Origin: Catenulispora rubra
GTDB taxonomy: Bacteria > Actinomycetota > Actinomycetes > Streptomycetales > Catenulisporaceae
Reading direction: 5' to 3'
DNA length: 46,067 nucleotides
Assembly: GCF_015356825.1 (NCBI RefSeq)
Contig: NZ_JAACYW010000063.1
Coordinates: forward strand, 1-46,067
The position numbers were made by a program, and so were the translations under genes. Of the stretch, positions 15,119 through 23,529 are shown piece by piece; position 1 is the first letter of the stretch, and each line of letters opens with the position of its first letter. The notes below the pieces were generated by a model. It saw nothing but the letters and a program-made list of their open reading frames with translations, was not told the origin of the DNA and searched no databases.

Positions 15119-15283
15119 ATGGTCCTGTTCTTGCTCGTGATCCTCGCGGCGGTGGTGCTCGGCATCGTCGGCGCCGTGGCCAAGGGGCTGTTCTACCTGC
15201 TGCTCATCGGCTGCGTACTCGTCGCCGCGGACATCGTCTATGGCGTGGTGCGGCTTCGCCGGCCACGGCAACGGCAGCGGTGA
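15119..15283 (+). CDS. Small membrane protein, 54 residues
   Basis: ATG 15119 has AAGGAG six bases upstream. Two hydrophobic segments fill the protein (VLFLLVILAAVVLGIVGAVA and LLLIGCVLVAADIVYGVV) and it ends in a basic tail RLRRPRQRQR. It resembles the many hydrophobic mini-proteins of actinobacteria with no assigned role. It is probably cotranscribed with the PRC-barrel gene 61 bases upstream. Confidence 0.7.
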   Translation: MVLFLLVILAAVVLGIVGAVAKGLFYLLLIGCVLVAADIVYGVVRLRRPRQRQR

Positions 15284-15697
15284 ATGCTTTCTGGCTGGCA
15301 ATTGGCTGAGGTACGGAAACGGCGCCAGGTGATGCGCTCGCTGGGCAGTTGCCCGACGATCCCGGCGTCGAACTTCCGGTGGCTGCCCGCGACCTCGCTC
15401 ACCATGGCCGGCGTCGGGCTTGGGGCCGGGTGGGGGCGAGCTTCTTGGCCGCCGTCACCATCTTGCCGATCTCCACGAGGTCGTCGGCGGTGCAGTCGGC
15501 CTGCAGCTGCGGGAACATGACCTGTTCCTCTTCGGCGATGTGCGCGTTGACCAGCTCCATCAGGTGCTTCAGCGTCGCCTCGAACGGCTCGTCGCCGGGT
15601 TGCATCGGTCAAAGCGCGTCCTGATCACGCGCGCATGTTCCTCGGTCGGCTGGGTAAACGGGGGCCCCTGTATCGGAATCAAGCCAGGAGTGCGACT
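15284..15697. other. Stretch without an intact gene
   Basis: Apart from the hemerythrin remnant at 15399-15605 I see no convincing gene. The last bases before 15698 hold AGGAG at 15686-15690, the ribosome site of the CBS gene. Confidence 0.5.
15399..15605 (-). pseudogene. Hemerythrin-domain remnant
   Basis: The frame reads MQPGDEPFEATLKHLMELVN, then AHIAEEEQVMFPQLQADCTA and KMVTAAKKLAPTRP. This is the C-terminal half of an HHE/hemerythrin di-iron domain, with the H-x-x-EE motif. The first half with the other metal ligands is absent in frame; a fragment (TEEHARVIRTRFDR) in a neighbouring frame just upstream may be a decayed continuation, and the C-terminal tail also shifts frame. I read it as a degraded gene. 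Confidence 0.55.
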
Positions 15698-16156
15698 GTG
15701 AACGGCAAGAAGGTGCGCGAGGTCATGACACCGACGCCGGTCCAGGTCCCGCCCGCGACCAGTGTGGGCGACGTGGCGAGCCTGATGCGGGCGCGGGGCG
15801 TCGGATCGGTGCTGGTGGTCGACGGGACCGGGATCGTGGGGCTGGTCACCTACCGCGACCTGGTGGTGCGCGTCCTGGCCAACGACCACGGCCCGGACTC
15901 GCAGGTCGGGGCCTCGGCGACGGTCCGGCCGCTGTGCGTGGCGGCGTCCGACGACGTGGACTCGGTCGTGGAGCTGATGCGGGCGTACTCGGTGTCGCGA
16001 GTCCCGGTCCTGGAGAAGGGGGTCGCGGTCGGCATCGTCTCGCTCGGCGATCTGGCCGCGGCGCGCATCCGGGCGTCGCTGCCGGGGGACGCCGGCGCCA
16101 CCGCCTCGGCGTCCACCTCGGCGTTCCCCTTCGGTATCCGGCCCGGCACGGCCTGA
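15698..16156 (+). CDS. CBS-domain pair protein
   Basis: 152 residues from GTG 15698 with AGGAG seven bases upstream. Two CBS motifs make one Bateman module: VREVMTPTPVQVPPATSVGD then GVGSVLVVDGTGIVGLVTYR, and TVRPLCVAASDDVDSVVELM then SVSRVPVLEKGVAVGIVSLG. Such modules bind adenine nucleotides and act as energy or redox sensors; free-standing pairs are common in actinobacterial stress loci. The tail is Ala/Ser/Thr rich. No effector domain is attached. Confidence 0.9.
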   Translation: MNGKKVREVMTPTPVQVPPATSVGDVASLMRARGVGSVLVVDGTGIVGLVTYRDLVVRVLANDHGPDSQVGASATVRPLCVAASDDVDSVVELMRAYSVSRVPVLEKGVAVGIVSLGDLAAARIRASLPGDAGATASASTSAFPFGIRPGTA

Positions 16157-16238
16157 GGGTTGGGCTCTTGGCGGGCAGCCGCACCGGCGGACGCTAAGTT
16201 CGTCCTCAACGCCTTCCCGACAGAACTGGAGCCGCCCC

Positions 16239-17915
16239 GTGGACGCTGACGTCATCATCGTCGGAGCCGGCCTGGCCGGGCTCACGGCCGCGCACGAGCT
16301 GACCTCGGCCGGCCGCAAGGTGGCGCTGGTCGAGCAGGAGAACGCCGCGAACCTGGGCGGGCAGGCCTGGTGGTCGTTCGGCGGGCTGTTCCTCGTGGAC
16401 TCCGCCGAGCAGCGGCGGCTGCGCGTGCGGGACTCCTTCGAGCTGGCCTGGAACGACTGGCTCGGCAGCGCGCAGTTCGACCGCCGGGACGACGAGGACT
16501 CTTGGGGATACCGCTGGGCCCGCGCCTACGTCGAGTTCGCCGCCGGGGAGAAGCGCTCCTGGCTCGTCGGCCACGGCCTGAAGTTCCTGCCGACGGTCGG
16601 CTGGGCCGAGCGCGGCGACCTGCGCGCCGACGGGCACGGCAACTCCGTGCCGAGGTTCCACGTCACCTGGGGCACCGGGACCGGCGTCGTCGCACCCTTC
16701 GTCGCCTCGGCGAAGCGGGCCGCGGCCGCCGGGCTGCTGACGTTCCACCACCGGCACCGCGTCGACGAGCTCGTGGTCACCGACGGCGCCGTCGTCGGCG
16801 TCCGCGGCACCGTGCTGGCGCACGACGACGCGGCGCGCGGCGTCGCCTCGAACCGCGAGGCGATCGGCGGGTTCGAGCTGTCGGCGCAGGCGGTGATCGT
16901 CACCAGCGGCGGGATCGGCGCGAACCACGAGCTGGTGCGGCGGCTGTGGCCCGAACGGCTCGGCAAGGCCCCCGGCTTCATGGTCACCGGCGTCCCGGCC
17001 TACGTGGACGGCCGCATGCTCCAGATCAGCGAGCAGGCCGGCGCGCGGCTGGTCAACCGCGACCGGATGTGGCACTACACCGAGGGCCTGCGCAACTGGG
17101 ACCCGGTGTGGGCCGGGCACGGGATCAGGATCCTGCCGGGGCCCTCGTCGATGTGGTTCGACGCCCTCGGCCGGCGGCTGCCCGCGCCGTACCTGCCGGG
17201 CTACGACACCCTCGGGACGCTGCGCCACCTGCGCACCGACCCGGAGATCGCGCGCTACGACCACTCGTGGTTCGTGCTCACGCGGCAGATCGTCGAGAAG
17301 GAGTTCGCCCTGTCGGGCTCGGAGCAGAACCCTGACATCACCGCGAACGACCGCAAGGCCTTCCTGCGCGAGCGGCTGGTCGGCAAGGGCGCCCCGGCGC
17401 CGGTCGCCGCGTTCGTGGAGAAGGGCGCCGACTTCGCCGTCGCGCGCGACCTGGAAGAGCTGGTCGCGAAGATGAACGCGATGACCGACGAGTCCCTGCT
17501 GGACGCGGCTACGCTGCGTCGGCAGATCGAGGCCCGTGACCGGCAGATCGCCAACCCCTACAGCAAGGACGCGCAGGTCCAGGGCATCCGCAACTCCCGC
17601 CGCTACATCGGCGACCGCCTGGGCCGCACGGCCACGCCGCACCGCATCCTCGACCCGGCGGCCGGTCCGCTCATCGGGGTGAAACTCAACATCCTGACCC
17701 GCAAGACCCTCGGCGGGATCCAGACCGACCTGGACTCGCGCGTCCTGACCGCGGACGGTTCGCCGATTGCCGGGCTGTACGCGGCCGGGGAGGTCGCCGG
17801 GTTCGGCGGTGGCGGCATGCACGGGTACAACGCGCTGGAGGGGACGTTCCTTGGCGGCTGCCTTTTCTCCGGGCGGACTGCGGGCCGGGCTGCGGCGGAG
17901 TCGACGGCGAGCTGA
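16239..17915 (+). CDS. FAD-binding dehydrogenase (3-ketosteroid dehydrogenase / fumarate reductase-like)
   Basis: 558 residues from GTG 16239 with GGAG eight bases upstream. The dinucleotide-binding motif ADVIIVGAGLAGLTAAHELT is at the start, followed by GGQAWWSFGGLF. The C-terminus has GLYAAGEVAGFGGGGMHGYN then ALEGTFLGGCLFSGR, the closing FAD-contact segment. The family (FAD-binding dehydrogenase, related to KstD and flavocytochrome fumarate reductases) oxidises or reduces C-C bonds next to carbonyls; the substrate is not known. No signal peptide is seen, so it is probably cytoplasmic. It may share a transcript with the glycosylase gene 54 bases downstream. Confidence 0.88.
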   Translation: MDADVIIVGAGLAGLTAAHELTSAGRKVALVEQENAANLGGQAWWSFGGLFLVDSAEQRRLRVRDSFELAWNDWLGSAQFDRRDDEDSWGYRWARAYVEFAAGEKRSWLVGHGLKFLPTVGWAERGDLRADGHGNSVPRFHVTWGTGTGVVAPFVASAKRAAAAGLLTFHHRHRVDELVVTDGAVVGVRGTVLAHDDAARGVASNREAIGGFELSAQAVIVTSGGIGANHELVRRLWPERLGKAPGFMVTGVPAYVDGRMLQISEQAGARLVNRDRMWHYTEGLRNWDPVWAGHGIRILPGPSSMWFDALGRRLPAPYLPGYDTLGTLRHLRTDPEIARYDHSWFVLTRQIVEKEFALSGSEQNPDITANDRKAFLRERLVGKGAPAPVAAFVEKGADFAVARDLEELVAKMNAMTDESLLDAATLRRQIEARDRQIANPYSKDAQVQGIRNSRRYIGDRLGRTATPHRILDPAAGPLIGVKLNILTRKTLGGIQTDLDSRVLTADGSPIAGLYAAGEVAGFGGGGMHGYNALEGTFLGGCLFSGRTAGRAAAESTAS

Positions 17916-17968
17916 CAGCGGGCTGACAGAATCCAGGCGGCAGTTCTGCCACGAATGCAGGAGGTCCC

Positions 17969-18757
17969 GTGCCGGAGGGTGATTCGGTGTTCCGCGCCGC
18001 CGCGCAGCTCCACGAGGCACTGGCGGGCGACGAGCTCGTCGTCGCCGACCTGCATGTCCCCGCGCTGGCCACGTCGGATCTGACCGGACGTCGCGTGCTG
18101 GAAACGGTGGCGCGCGGGAAGCACCTGCTGACCAGGGTCGACGGCGGCCTGACCCTCCACACGCACCTGCGGATGGACGGACGCTGGGCTGTCTACCGGG
18201 CCGGCGAGCGCTGGAGCGGCGGCCCGGCGTGGCAGATCCGTGCCGTCTTGGGTAGCGCGCGCAACACCGCGGTCGGGTATCGGCTGCCCGTGGTCGAGCT
18301 GCTTCCGACGGCCGAGGAGTCGACCGTCGTCGGGCATCTGGGTCCGGACCTGCTGGGCCCGGACTGGGACGCGCAGGAGGCGCTGCGGCGGCTGTCCGCC
18401 GATCCGTCGAGGCCGCTGGGCCTGGCCCTGCTCGACCAGCGAAACCTGGCCGGAGTGGGGAACGTCTACGCCAACGAGCTCAGCTTTCTGGCCCGCGTCC
18501 CGCCCTGGAGGCCGGTGGGGGAGGTGCCCGCTCTGGAGAAGACGGTGGATACGGCGCACCGGCTGCTCACGCTCAACCGGCTGCGCGTCGGACACGTCAC
18601 GACCGGGGACACCCGGGCCGACCGCCGGAACTGGGTCTACGGCCGGGCCCGGCAGCCGTGCCGGCGGTGCGGGACGCGGATTCTGACGTCGAGCCTGGGG
18701 GAGCCGCCGCAGGACCGGGTCATCTACTGGTGCCCTCGCTGCCAGCCGGAGACATAG
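17969..18757 (+). CDS. Endonuclease VIII / formamidopyrimidine-DNA glycosylase family
   Basis: 262 residues; GTG 17969 has AGGAGG six bases upstream. After Met removal the catalytic Pro and Glu sit at positions 2 and 3 (MPEGDSVF), which form the Schiff base during base excision. The H2TH region has LDQRNLAGVGNVYANELSFL, and a zinc finger closes the protein (CRRC...YWCPRC). MPEGD and the size favour the actinobacterial Nei2-type enzymes that remove oxidised pyrimidines. The 3' end overlaps the convergent WD40-like gene by 38 bases. Confidence 0.93.
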   Translation: MPEGDSVFRAAAQLHEALAGDELVVADLHVPALATSDLTGRRVLETVARGKHLLTRVDGGLTLHTHLRMDGRWAVYRAGERWSGGPAWQIRAVLGSARNTAVGYRLPVVELLPTAEESTVVGHLGPDLLGPDWDAQEALRRLSADPSRPLGLALLDQRNLAGVGNVYANELSFLARVPPWRPVGEVPALEKTVDTAHRLLTLNRLRVGHVTTGDTRADRRNWVYGRARQPCRRCGTRILTSSLGEPPQDRVIYWCPRCQPET

Positions 18758-20318
18758 CCAATACGATCACGTCGAGGCCGGAGGCGATCGCTAATGATCC
18801 ATCGGGCCCATCGGGATACGAGATCACCGCCGACACGGGTGAAGGGAAGACCTGCGTTTCTCCCACCTGCTCACCGGTAGCCAGGTCCCAAGCCAGAAGC
18901 GCTCCGCGGGCCTTGGGGATGACGCCGCCGGCTATCAGGCAGCGGCGTCCGTCGAGGACCGCGACCGTCAGCGAGCCCACCAACATCCCCGATCCCCGAT
19001 CTTCCGTGATCTCGCGGATCAGCGTGCGGGTGACCAGGTCCCACATCTGTATTCTGCTACCGCCCCGCAGACGGACCCTTGTGGTGAGGATGACGGTCCG
19101 GCCGTCGATCTCCTCGGCCGCCAGCGCTATCACCGGCCCCTCGGTCGCGATCTCGCCCGGCAGGTCCCCGATCAGCGCGCCGGTGGCGAGGTCCCACAGC
19201 CGGACCTTGCTGGGGCCGCCGGCGGTGACGGCGATGGTTCGGCCGTCGACTTCCGTCGTCACCACTGACATCACCAAGTCGTCGGTCAGCGGTTCACCCC
19301 TTGGTGTGCCGGTGGCCAGATCCCACACCTGGGCTCCGTCCTCGCCCCCGACCACTGCGACACCGGCACCGGCACCGCCGTCGCTGTCACCGCCGTCGCC
19401 GAGCTTCGCCGTCGCCACCGTGAACACCTGATGCAAGCTGCCGCCCGAGAACGCGGTCGCCATCCGTTCCGCAGGAGGTATCGCCGTCACGTCCGTCGCG
19501 GGATACCTGCTCAGGCAGGGCCCCACCTGCCGCCCGGTGGTCAGATCCCACAGCCGGGCCGTGCAGTCCATGCCGGCGGTGACGGCGTGCGGCCGCTCGT
19601 CCAGCGTGATCGTGGCGACGGCGTGCACCGTGCCGAGGTGTCCGGCCAACGGCGCGCCGACCAGCCCTCCGGCGGCCGGATCCCACAGCCGCACCGTGGT
19701 GTCGCCGCAGCTGACGACGACCCGCCGGCCGTTCACGACCGCGGTGGCCAGATCCGCCACCGCATCGGCGTGCCCTGTGATCTGCTGGCCGGGCTTCTCG
19801 CGTGGAGCCAGCTCCCATGCCCACAACGTGCCGCGCGTGTGGTCCCCGGTGGTGGCGATGACCAGGCGCTCGCCGTCCACCACGGCGGTCGCCACCGCGG
19901 TCACCGAGTCGGGGGCGACCTGGAACGGCTCGACGAACTGTTGCTCGGTGTGCGCGTCGGCCACCCGCACCCGCAGGCCGTCGCAGCTCACCGCGAGGGC
20001 ACGACCGTCCACGGTCAGCGGCGCGGACGGCTTCTCGGTGTACACCTCGCCGTCGAACTCGAACGTCGAGGGCACGCCCCGCACCACGTCGGCGAAGTCG
20101 GACGCGGGCTCGTCGCGGCCCTCACCGGTGGCCAGATCCCACACCCACACCCTCTCGCCGCGAGGCTCGGCCACAACCAGCGTGCGGCCGTCGACCACCT
20201 TCGTCCCCAGCGTGTCCGGGGCCTCGGCGATGTCCCACGCGAAGCGCAGGCGTGCGTCCACCGACGCCGTGGACCACGCGACCGTCCACGGACCGCCGTC
20301 TTGTACGTTCTCTGACAT
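18720..20318 (-). CDS. WD40-repeat-like beta-propeller protein
   Basis: About 532 residues from ATG 20318 (ATG 20327 is an alternative; neither has a clear ribosome site). At least six WD-like blades are seen, each ending in WDLATG, LWDLTTG or LWDPAAG, with GH at blade starts (ITGHADAVADLATAVVNGRR, LAGHLGTVHAVATITLDER). There is no signal peptide, membrane segment or kinase/ATPase domain, so it is probably a soluble cytoplasmic scaffold. Many actinobacterial WD40 proteins are fused to NACHT or kinase domains; this one is free-standing. It is divergent from a secreted protein gene and its tail overlaps the glycosylase gene. The binding partner is unknown. Confidence 0.85.
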   Translation of the reverse strand: MSENVQDGGPWTVAWSTASVDARLRFAWDIAEAPDTLGTKVVDGRTLVVAEPRGERVWVWDLATGEGRDEPASDFADVVRGVPSTFEFDGEVYTEKPSAPLTVDGRALAVSCDGLRVRVADAHTEQQFVEPFQVAPDSVTAVATAVVDGERLVIATTGDHTRGTLWAWELAPREKPGQQITGHADAVADLATAVVNGRRVVVSCGDTTVRLWDPAAGGLVGAPLAGHLGTVHAVATITLDERPHAVTAGMDCTARLWDLTTGRQVGPCLSRYPATDVTAIPPAERMATAFSGGSLHQVFTVATAKLGDGGDSDGGAGAGVAVVGGEDGAQVWDLATGTPRGEPLTDDLVMSVVTTEVDGRTIAVTAGGPSKVRLWDLATGALIGDLPGEIATEGPVIALAAEEIDGRTVILTTRVRLRGGSRIQMWDLVTRTLIREITEDRGSGMLVGSLTVAVLDGRRCLIAGGVIPKARGALLAWDLATGEQVGETQVFPSPVSAVISYPDGPDGSLAIASGLDVIVLAMSPAGSEGTSR

Positions 20319-20516
20319 GCCCAGCACGCTACGCCTGCGCGGCGGCGAAGGGCGGCGAAGACTATCAGAGGTCTTATTCCTGGAAGATCAAAAAGCTTCC
20401 TGATCTGCGCATCTCACCAGTCGACCGACCTGTTGAACCTAGGCAGTCCGGGTCCCGTTTCGGGGCGGCGAGGTCTGTGTCCGAACCGGCAAGTTTGACC
20501 GAAGGAGGACTACACA

Positions 20517-21419
20517 GTGAGACGCATGGTGAGCGCGGTATGCACCGCAGCGGCGTTGGTGGGGGTGCCTGCCGCACCGGCAGCGGCCAAGGCCGGCGCC
20601 GCCGGAGCCACCGTCACGTACGCCGTGACGGCGGGCAGCCTCCCGCCCGGCCTGACCCTGCCGGCCCAGTCTTCCGGGCCCGGCACCGTCATCACTGGGA
20701 ACCCCACGCAGGCCGGAACGTTCGACTTCACCGTCAAGGCGACGGACGGGAACCTGACCTCCACGCTGGCCTACCAGATCACGGTCACCGTGCAGGGCCT
20801 GCCGGACCAGCTGCAGTGCAGCACCGCCAACGGCAGCTTCCTGATCAACGGGACCTGCGTGCTGCCCGACTCGATCGCAGGCCGGGCCTACCAAGGCCAC
20901 CTGCCTACCAGCCACAACGCAGGTGGCACGATCGGCATCATCAGTGGCGCGCTGCCTGCCGGGCTGTCCCTGTTCTCCACCTTCGGACCGTCCGGCGCGC
21001 TCGTCAGCGGGACGCCCACCACGGCGACGAACGTCAACAACACCTACGACTTCACCGTGCAGGGCACCGGTGACCTGGGCCAGCCTCTCTACCAGGCGTA
21101 TCAGATCACTGTCGATCCCGACCAGCCGCTGGTCATCGTGCTGCCCGGCGTCGGTTCGACGCTCAGCTCGGGGACCGTCGGCGAGGCGTACGCGCAGAAC
21201 TTCTTCCTGTCCGGCGGCGCCGCGCCCTACACCTGGGCCGTCGTGGGCGGGCAGCTACCGCCGGGCCTCGCGTTGCGGACGTTCAGCGACCCGCGTGACG
21301 CCGACGACGAACTCGCCGGAACGCCGACGACGGCCGGCACCTACACCTTCACCATGCGGCTCACCGACTTCATCGGGCAGCAGGCCACCCAGCAGTTCAG
21401 CCTGACCGTCAACCCGTGA
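20517..21419 (+). CDS. Secreted protein with Ig-like (He_PIG) modules
   Basis: 300 residues from GTG 20517 with AAGGAGG eight bases upstream. A signal peptide is clear (MVSAVCTAAALVGVPAAPAA). Three putative-Ig modules follow, each with a LPPGL or LPAGL core and a GTPT/GNPT-x(1-3)-T-x-F motif (ITGNPTQAGTFDFTVKATDG; LAGTPTTAGTYTFTMRLTD). Such modules are structural or adhesive. There is no LPxTG or membrane anchor, so release or non-covalent surface binding is likely. Confidence 0.82.
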   Translation: MRRMVSAVCTAAALVGVPAAPAAAKAGAAGATVTYAVTAGSLPPGLTLPAQSSGPGTVITGNPTQAGTFDFTVKATDGNLTSTLAYQITVTVQGLPDQLQCSTANGSFLINGTCVLPDSIAGRAYQGHLPTSHNAGGTIGIISGALPAGLSLFSTFGPSGALVSGTPTTATNVNNTYDFTVQGTGDLGQPLYQAYQITVDPDQPLVIVLPGVGSTLSSGTVGEAYAQNFFLSGGAAPYTWAVVGGQLPPGLALRTFSDPRDADDELAGTPTTAGTYTFTMRLTDFIGQQATQQFSLTVNP

Positions 21420-21556
21420 GCTGATCGCGGACGGTGCTTCAGCGGTGAACCCGTGGGCGGTTCGGGACGTTTTGCGAATGAAGACCCATTCCACGGGCCG
21501 ATGGATTGGCCGCATCGCACCAGGCGACGCGGTGGTTCGAACGGAAGAAGTGCACC

Positions 21557-22138
21557 ATGAACCGTCTCATCGCCGTCACAGCCGGTGTGGGCGCCGTCGC
21601 GGCGCTGGCCGTCGGGTGTGGAAGTTCCAGCAGTTCCAGCAGCTCCGGCAGCAAAACGTCAAGCGCACCGTCCAGCGCTCCGTCATCGTCCAGCAGCGCA
21701 CCCGCGGCCTCGGCCGCGGTCCACACCGAGAACTCCAAGTACGGCCAGATCCTGGTCGACGGCTCGGGCCGCACGCTCTACGTGCTCACCGCGGACAAGG
21801 GCTCGACGTCCAGCTGCTACAGCACCTGCGCGGGGATCTGGCCCCCGGACACCACGACGGGCACGCCGGCCAGCAGCGGCGTCACCGCCTCGCTGGTCGG
21901 CACGACCGCCAGGACCGACAACACCACGCAGGTCACCTACAACGGCCACCCCCTCTACACCTTCAGCCACGACGCCAAGGCCGGCGACGTGAACGGCGAG
22001 GGCGTCGCGACCTTCGGCGGCATCTGGTACGTCGTCGGCACCGACGGCAACGCCATCACCGCGGCCCCGTCCTCGACCCCGTCCACGACGCCGTCCACGC
22101 CCGCGCCGAGCACGTCCGGGGGCGGCTACAACTACTGA
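21557..22138 (+). CDS. Lipoprotein with COG4315-type secreted repeats
   Basis: 193 residues. The signal peptide ends in a lipobox (ALAVGCGSS), then a Ser-rich linker. Two repeats of the PF03640 family follow: LVDGSGRTLYVLTADKGSTS with SCYSTCAGIWPP, and YNGHPLYTFSHDAKAGDVNG with VATFGGIWYVVGTDG. The function of this widespread exported family is unknown. A Ser/Thr/Pro-rich tail (STPSTTPSTPAPSTSGG) ends the protein. The next gene begins two bases after the stop, so they form an operon. Confidence 0.85.
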   Translation: MNRLIAVTAGVGAVAALAVGCGSSSSSSSSGSKTSSAPSSAPSSSSSAPAASAAVHTENSKYGQILVDGSGRTLYVLTADKGSTSSCYSTCAGIWPPDTTTGTPASSGVTASLVGTTARTDNTTQVTYNGHPLYTFSHDAKAGDVNGEGVATFGGIWYVVGTDGNAITAAPSSTPSTTPSTPAPSTSGGGYNY

Positions 22139-22139
22139 G

Positions 22140-22649
22140 ATGCAGCACCGCTCGCCCGCGCCACAGCCCGCCGCACGCCTCGCAGCGTCGGCGGCTGTGG
22201 CGCTGGCCGCGGTGCTGCTCGCGTCCGGATGCGCATCGCAGACCAGCGGGCGGCCCGTGCCTGACGGCCACGCCGCAGCAGCGCGCTACCTCGCCATCGC
22301 GAATGCCGGAAACCAGCGCCTCGATATCGACTTCGACCATCTGGACGGACCTGACCAAGGCAATCTGCCCGCCGCGCAGGCCGATCTCCGCGACGCCTCG
22401 GCCACCGAGCATCTCTTCGACCGGAACCTTCAAGCCATCACGTTCCCGCCACCGACCGAGGCGGTTGCCAAGTCGCTGTTCGCCGTCAACGAGGCGCGCG
22501 CGGACCTGACAGCGACGGCGGCCCGCGTCACCTCGCTGGCCGGCCTGGCCGGATACGAGAAGCAGCTGACCGCCGCCGACGTCCCCGTGGAGAACGCCGT
22601 CAAAACGATCCGCCAGCAGCTCGGGCTGCCGCCGCCCCCGACAAGCTGA
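22140..22649 (+). CDS. Putative lipoprotein
   Basis: 169 residues with a lipoprotein signal (VALAAVLLASGCASQ). The mature part is predicted mostly helical and charged (YLAIANAGNQRLDIDFDHLD; LFAVNEARADLTATAARVTS). I do not recognise the family. Its start nearly touches the upstream lipoprotein gene, suggesting cotranslation. It converges on the anti-sigma gene with a three-base gap. Confidence 0.75.
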   Translation: MQHRSPAPQPAARLAASAAVALAAVLLASGCASQTSGRPVPDGHAAAARYLAIANAGNQRLDIDFDHLDGPDQGNLPAAQADLRDASATEHLFDRNLQAITFPPPTEAVAKSLFAVNEARADLTATAARVTSLAGLAGYEKQLTAADVPVENAVKTIRQQLGLPPPPTS

Positions 22650-22652
22650 GCC

Positions 22653-23387
22653 TCAGCCGGCCGGGACGATCAGATCGATCCCCGGCGCGACGGCGACATC
22701 GAAGTGGTCGATCGACGACGCCGGTAAGGCGACGGCCGCGGGCACCGTCACGGTGCCGCCCTTCGCGCCGGAGGACCAGGTGGAGGCAGCCTCGGCGTGT
22801 CCGTCCTTGGTGACCGCGGTCAGCGTGCAGGTGTAGTCGGCCGGGACATGGCTCATCGTCACCTGGATCGACGTTCCCCAGGCCTCGGGGTGGAACCGGA
22901 TCGAGGCGGTGATGCCGTTTAAGCCCGTGGCGGCGACGGCGCGCGTGCCCGGCGGCGTGCCGGAGTCGCCGCCGCCCACGCTGCCCAGGCCGCCCAGGAG
23001 GAAGCCGCCGATCCCGGCGGTGCTCGCCAGCAGCGCGCCGGCCGCGGCCAGTCCGAGACGACGGCGTCGGCGGGGCTGGCGGTGGTGGCGGCGGCGCTTG
23101 TTCGGCGCCGGGCCGGTCGGCTGCGGTGCCGCGCTCGGCGTGGCGTCGCGGGCGGACCAGGCGGCGAGCGCCGACGTCGCGCGGGCGCGGTCCAGGACCA
23201 TCCGCACTTCGACCAGCTCGTCGTGCTCCTTCTGACACGCGAGGCACTCCCGCAGGTGTTTGCGCACCTGCTGCGACTCGGCCTCGTCCAGAGCGCCGAG
23301 CACGTACGCACCGAGGGCGATCCGCAGGTCCTCCTGCTCGCAGTGTGCCTGCCGCGGCTCGCCGGACCTGCCGTTGATCGCGTTCAT
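22653..23387 (-). CDS. Zinc-finger anti-sigma factor (RskA-like), no adjacent sigma gene
   Basis: 244 residues. The N-terminal anti-sigma domain has the ZAS zinc motif H-x3-C-x2-C (HLRECLACQKEH, residues 44-55), preceded by ALGAYVLGALDEAESQQVRK. A basic stretch (RRRHHRQPRRRRRLG) precedes one membrane segment (LAAAGALLASTAGIGGFLLG). The external C-terminal domain resembles RskA (ATGLNGITASIRF, then MSHVPADYTCTLTAVTKDGH). Such proteins hold an ECF sigma factor at the membrane until external proteolysis. The sigma gene normally lies next door, but here the upstream neighbour is tlpA. The ATG at 23387 has no ribosome site and overlaps a possible 13-codon ORF. Confidence 0.88.
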   Translation of the reverse strand: MNAINGRSGEPRQAHCEQEDLRIALGAYVLGALDEAESQQVRKHLRECLACQKEHDELVEVRMVLDRARATSALAAWSARDATPSAAPQPTGPAPNKRRRHHRQPRRRRRLGLAAAGALLASTAGIGGFLLGGLGSVGGGDSGTPPGTRAVAATGLNGITASIRFHPEAWGTSIQVTMSHVPADYTCTLTAVTKDGHAEAASTWSSGAKGGTVTVPAAVALPASSIDHFDVAVAPGIDLIVPAG

Positions 23388-23425
23388 GGCTCGAACCAGT
23401 GGTGGTCAGGGGTCAATGTGGCCAT
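23384..23425 (-). CDS. Possible 13-codon ORF coupled to the anti-sigma gene
   Basis: ATG 23425 begins MATLTPDHHWFEP, and its TGA overlaps the anti-sigma ATG as ATGA. GGGAGG lies about 9 bases upstream of this ATG, while the anti-sigma start itself lacks a Shine-Dalgarno sequence. It may be a translational lead-in or the tail of a lost upstream gene. Confidence 0.35.
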   Translation of the reverse strand: MATLTPDHHWFEP

Positions 23426-23529
23426 CGCCTCTGCCACCTCCCAACCTGGAGTCGCGATCGCAACGTCCGCACTGTGGACACGGTTGGGGGACGGTTCCGG
23501 TTCGATCTCCGCGTCAGTGCGTGTCGACG

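Noticed and set aside
16206..18020. 604-residue open frame on the minus strand opposite the FAD dehydrogenase
   Set aside because: It mirrors the codon pattern of the plus-strand gene, is Arg/Pro/Gly-rich without any fold signature, and high-GC genes routinely leave long antisense frames open.
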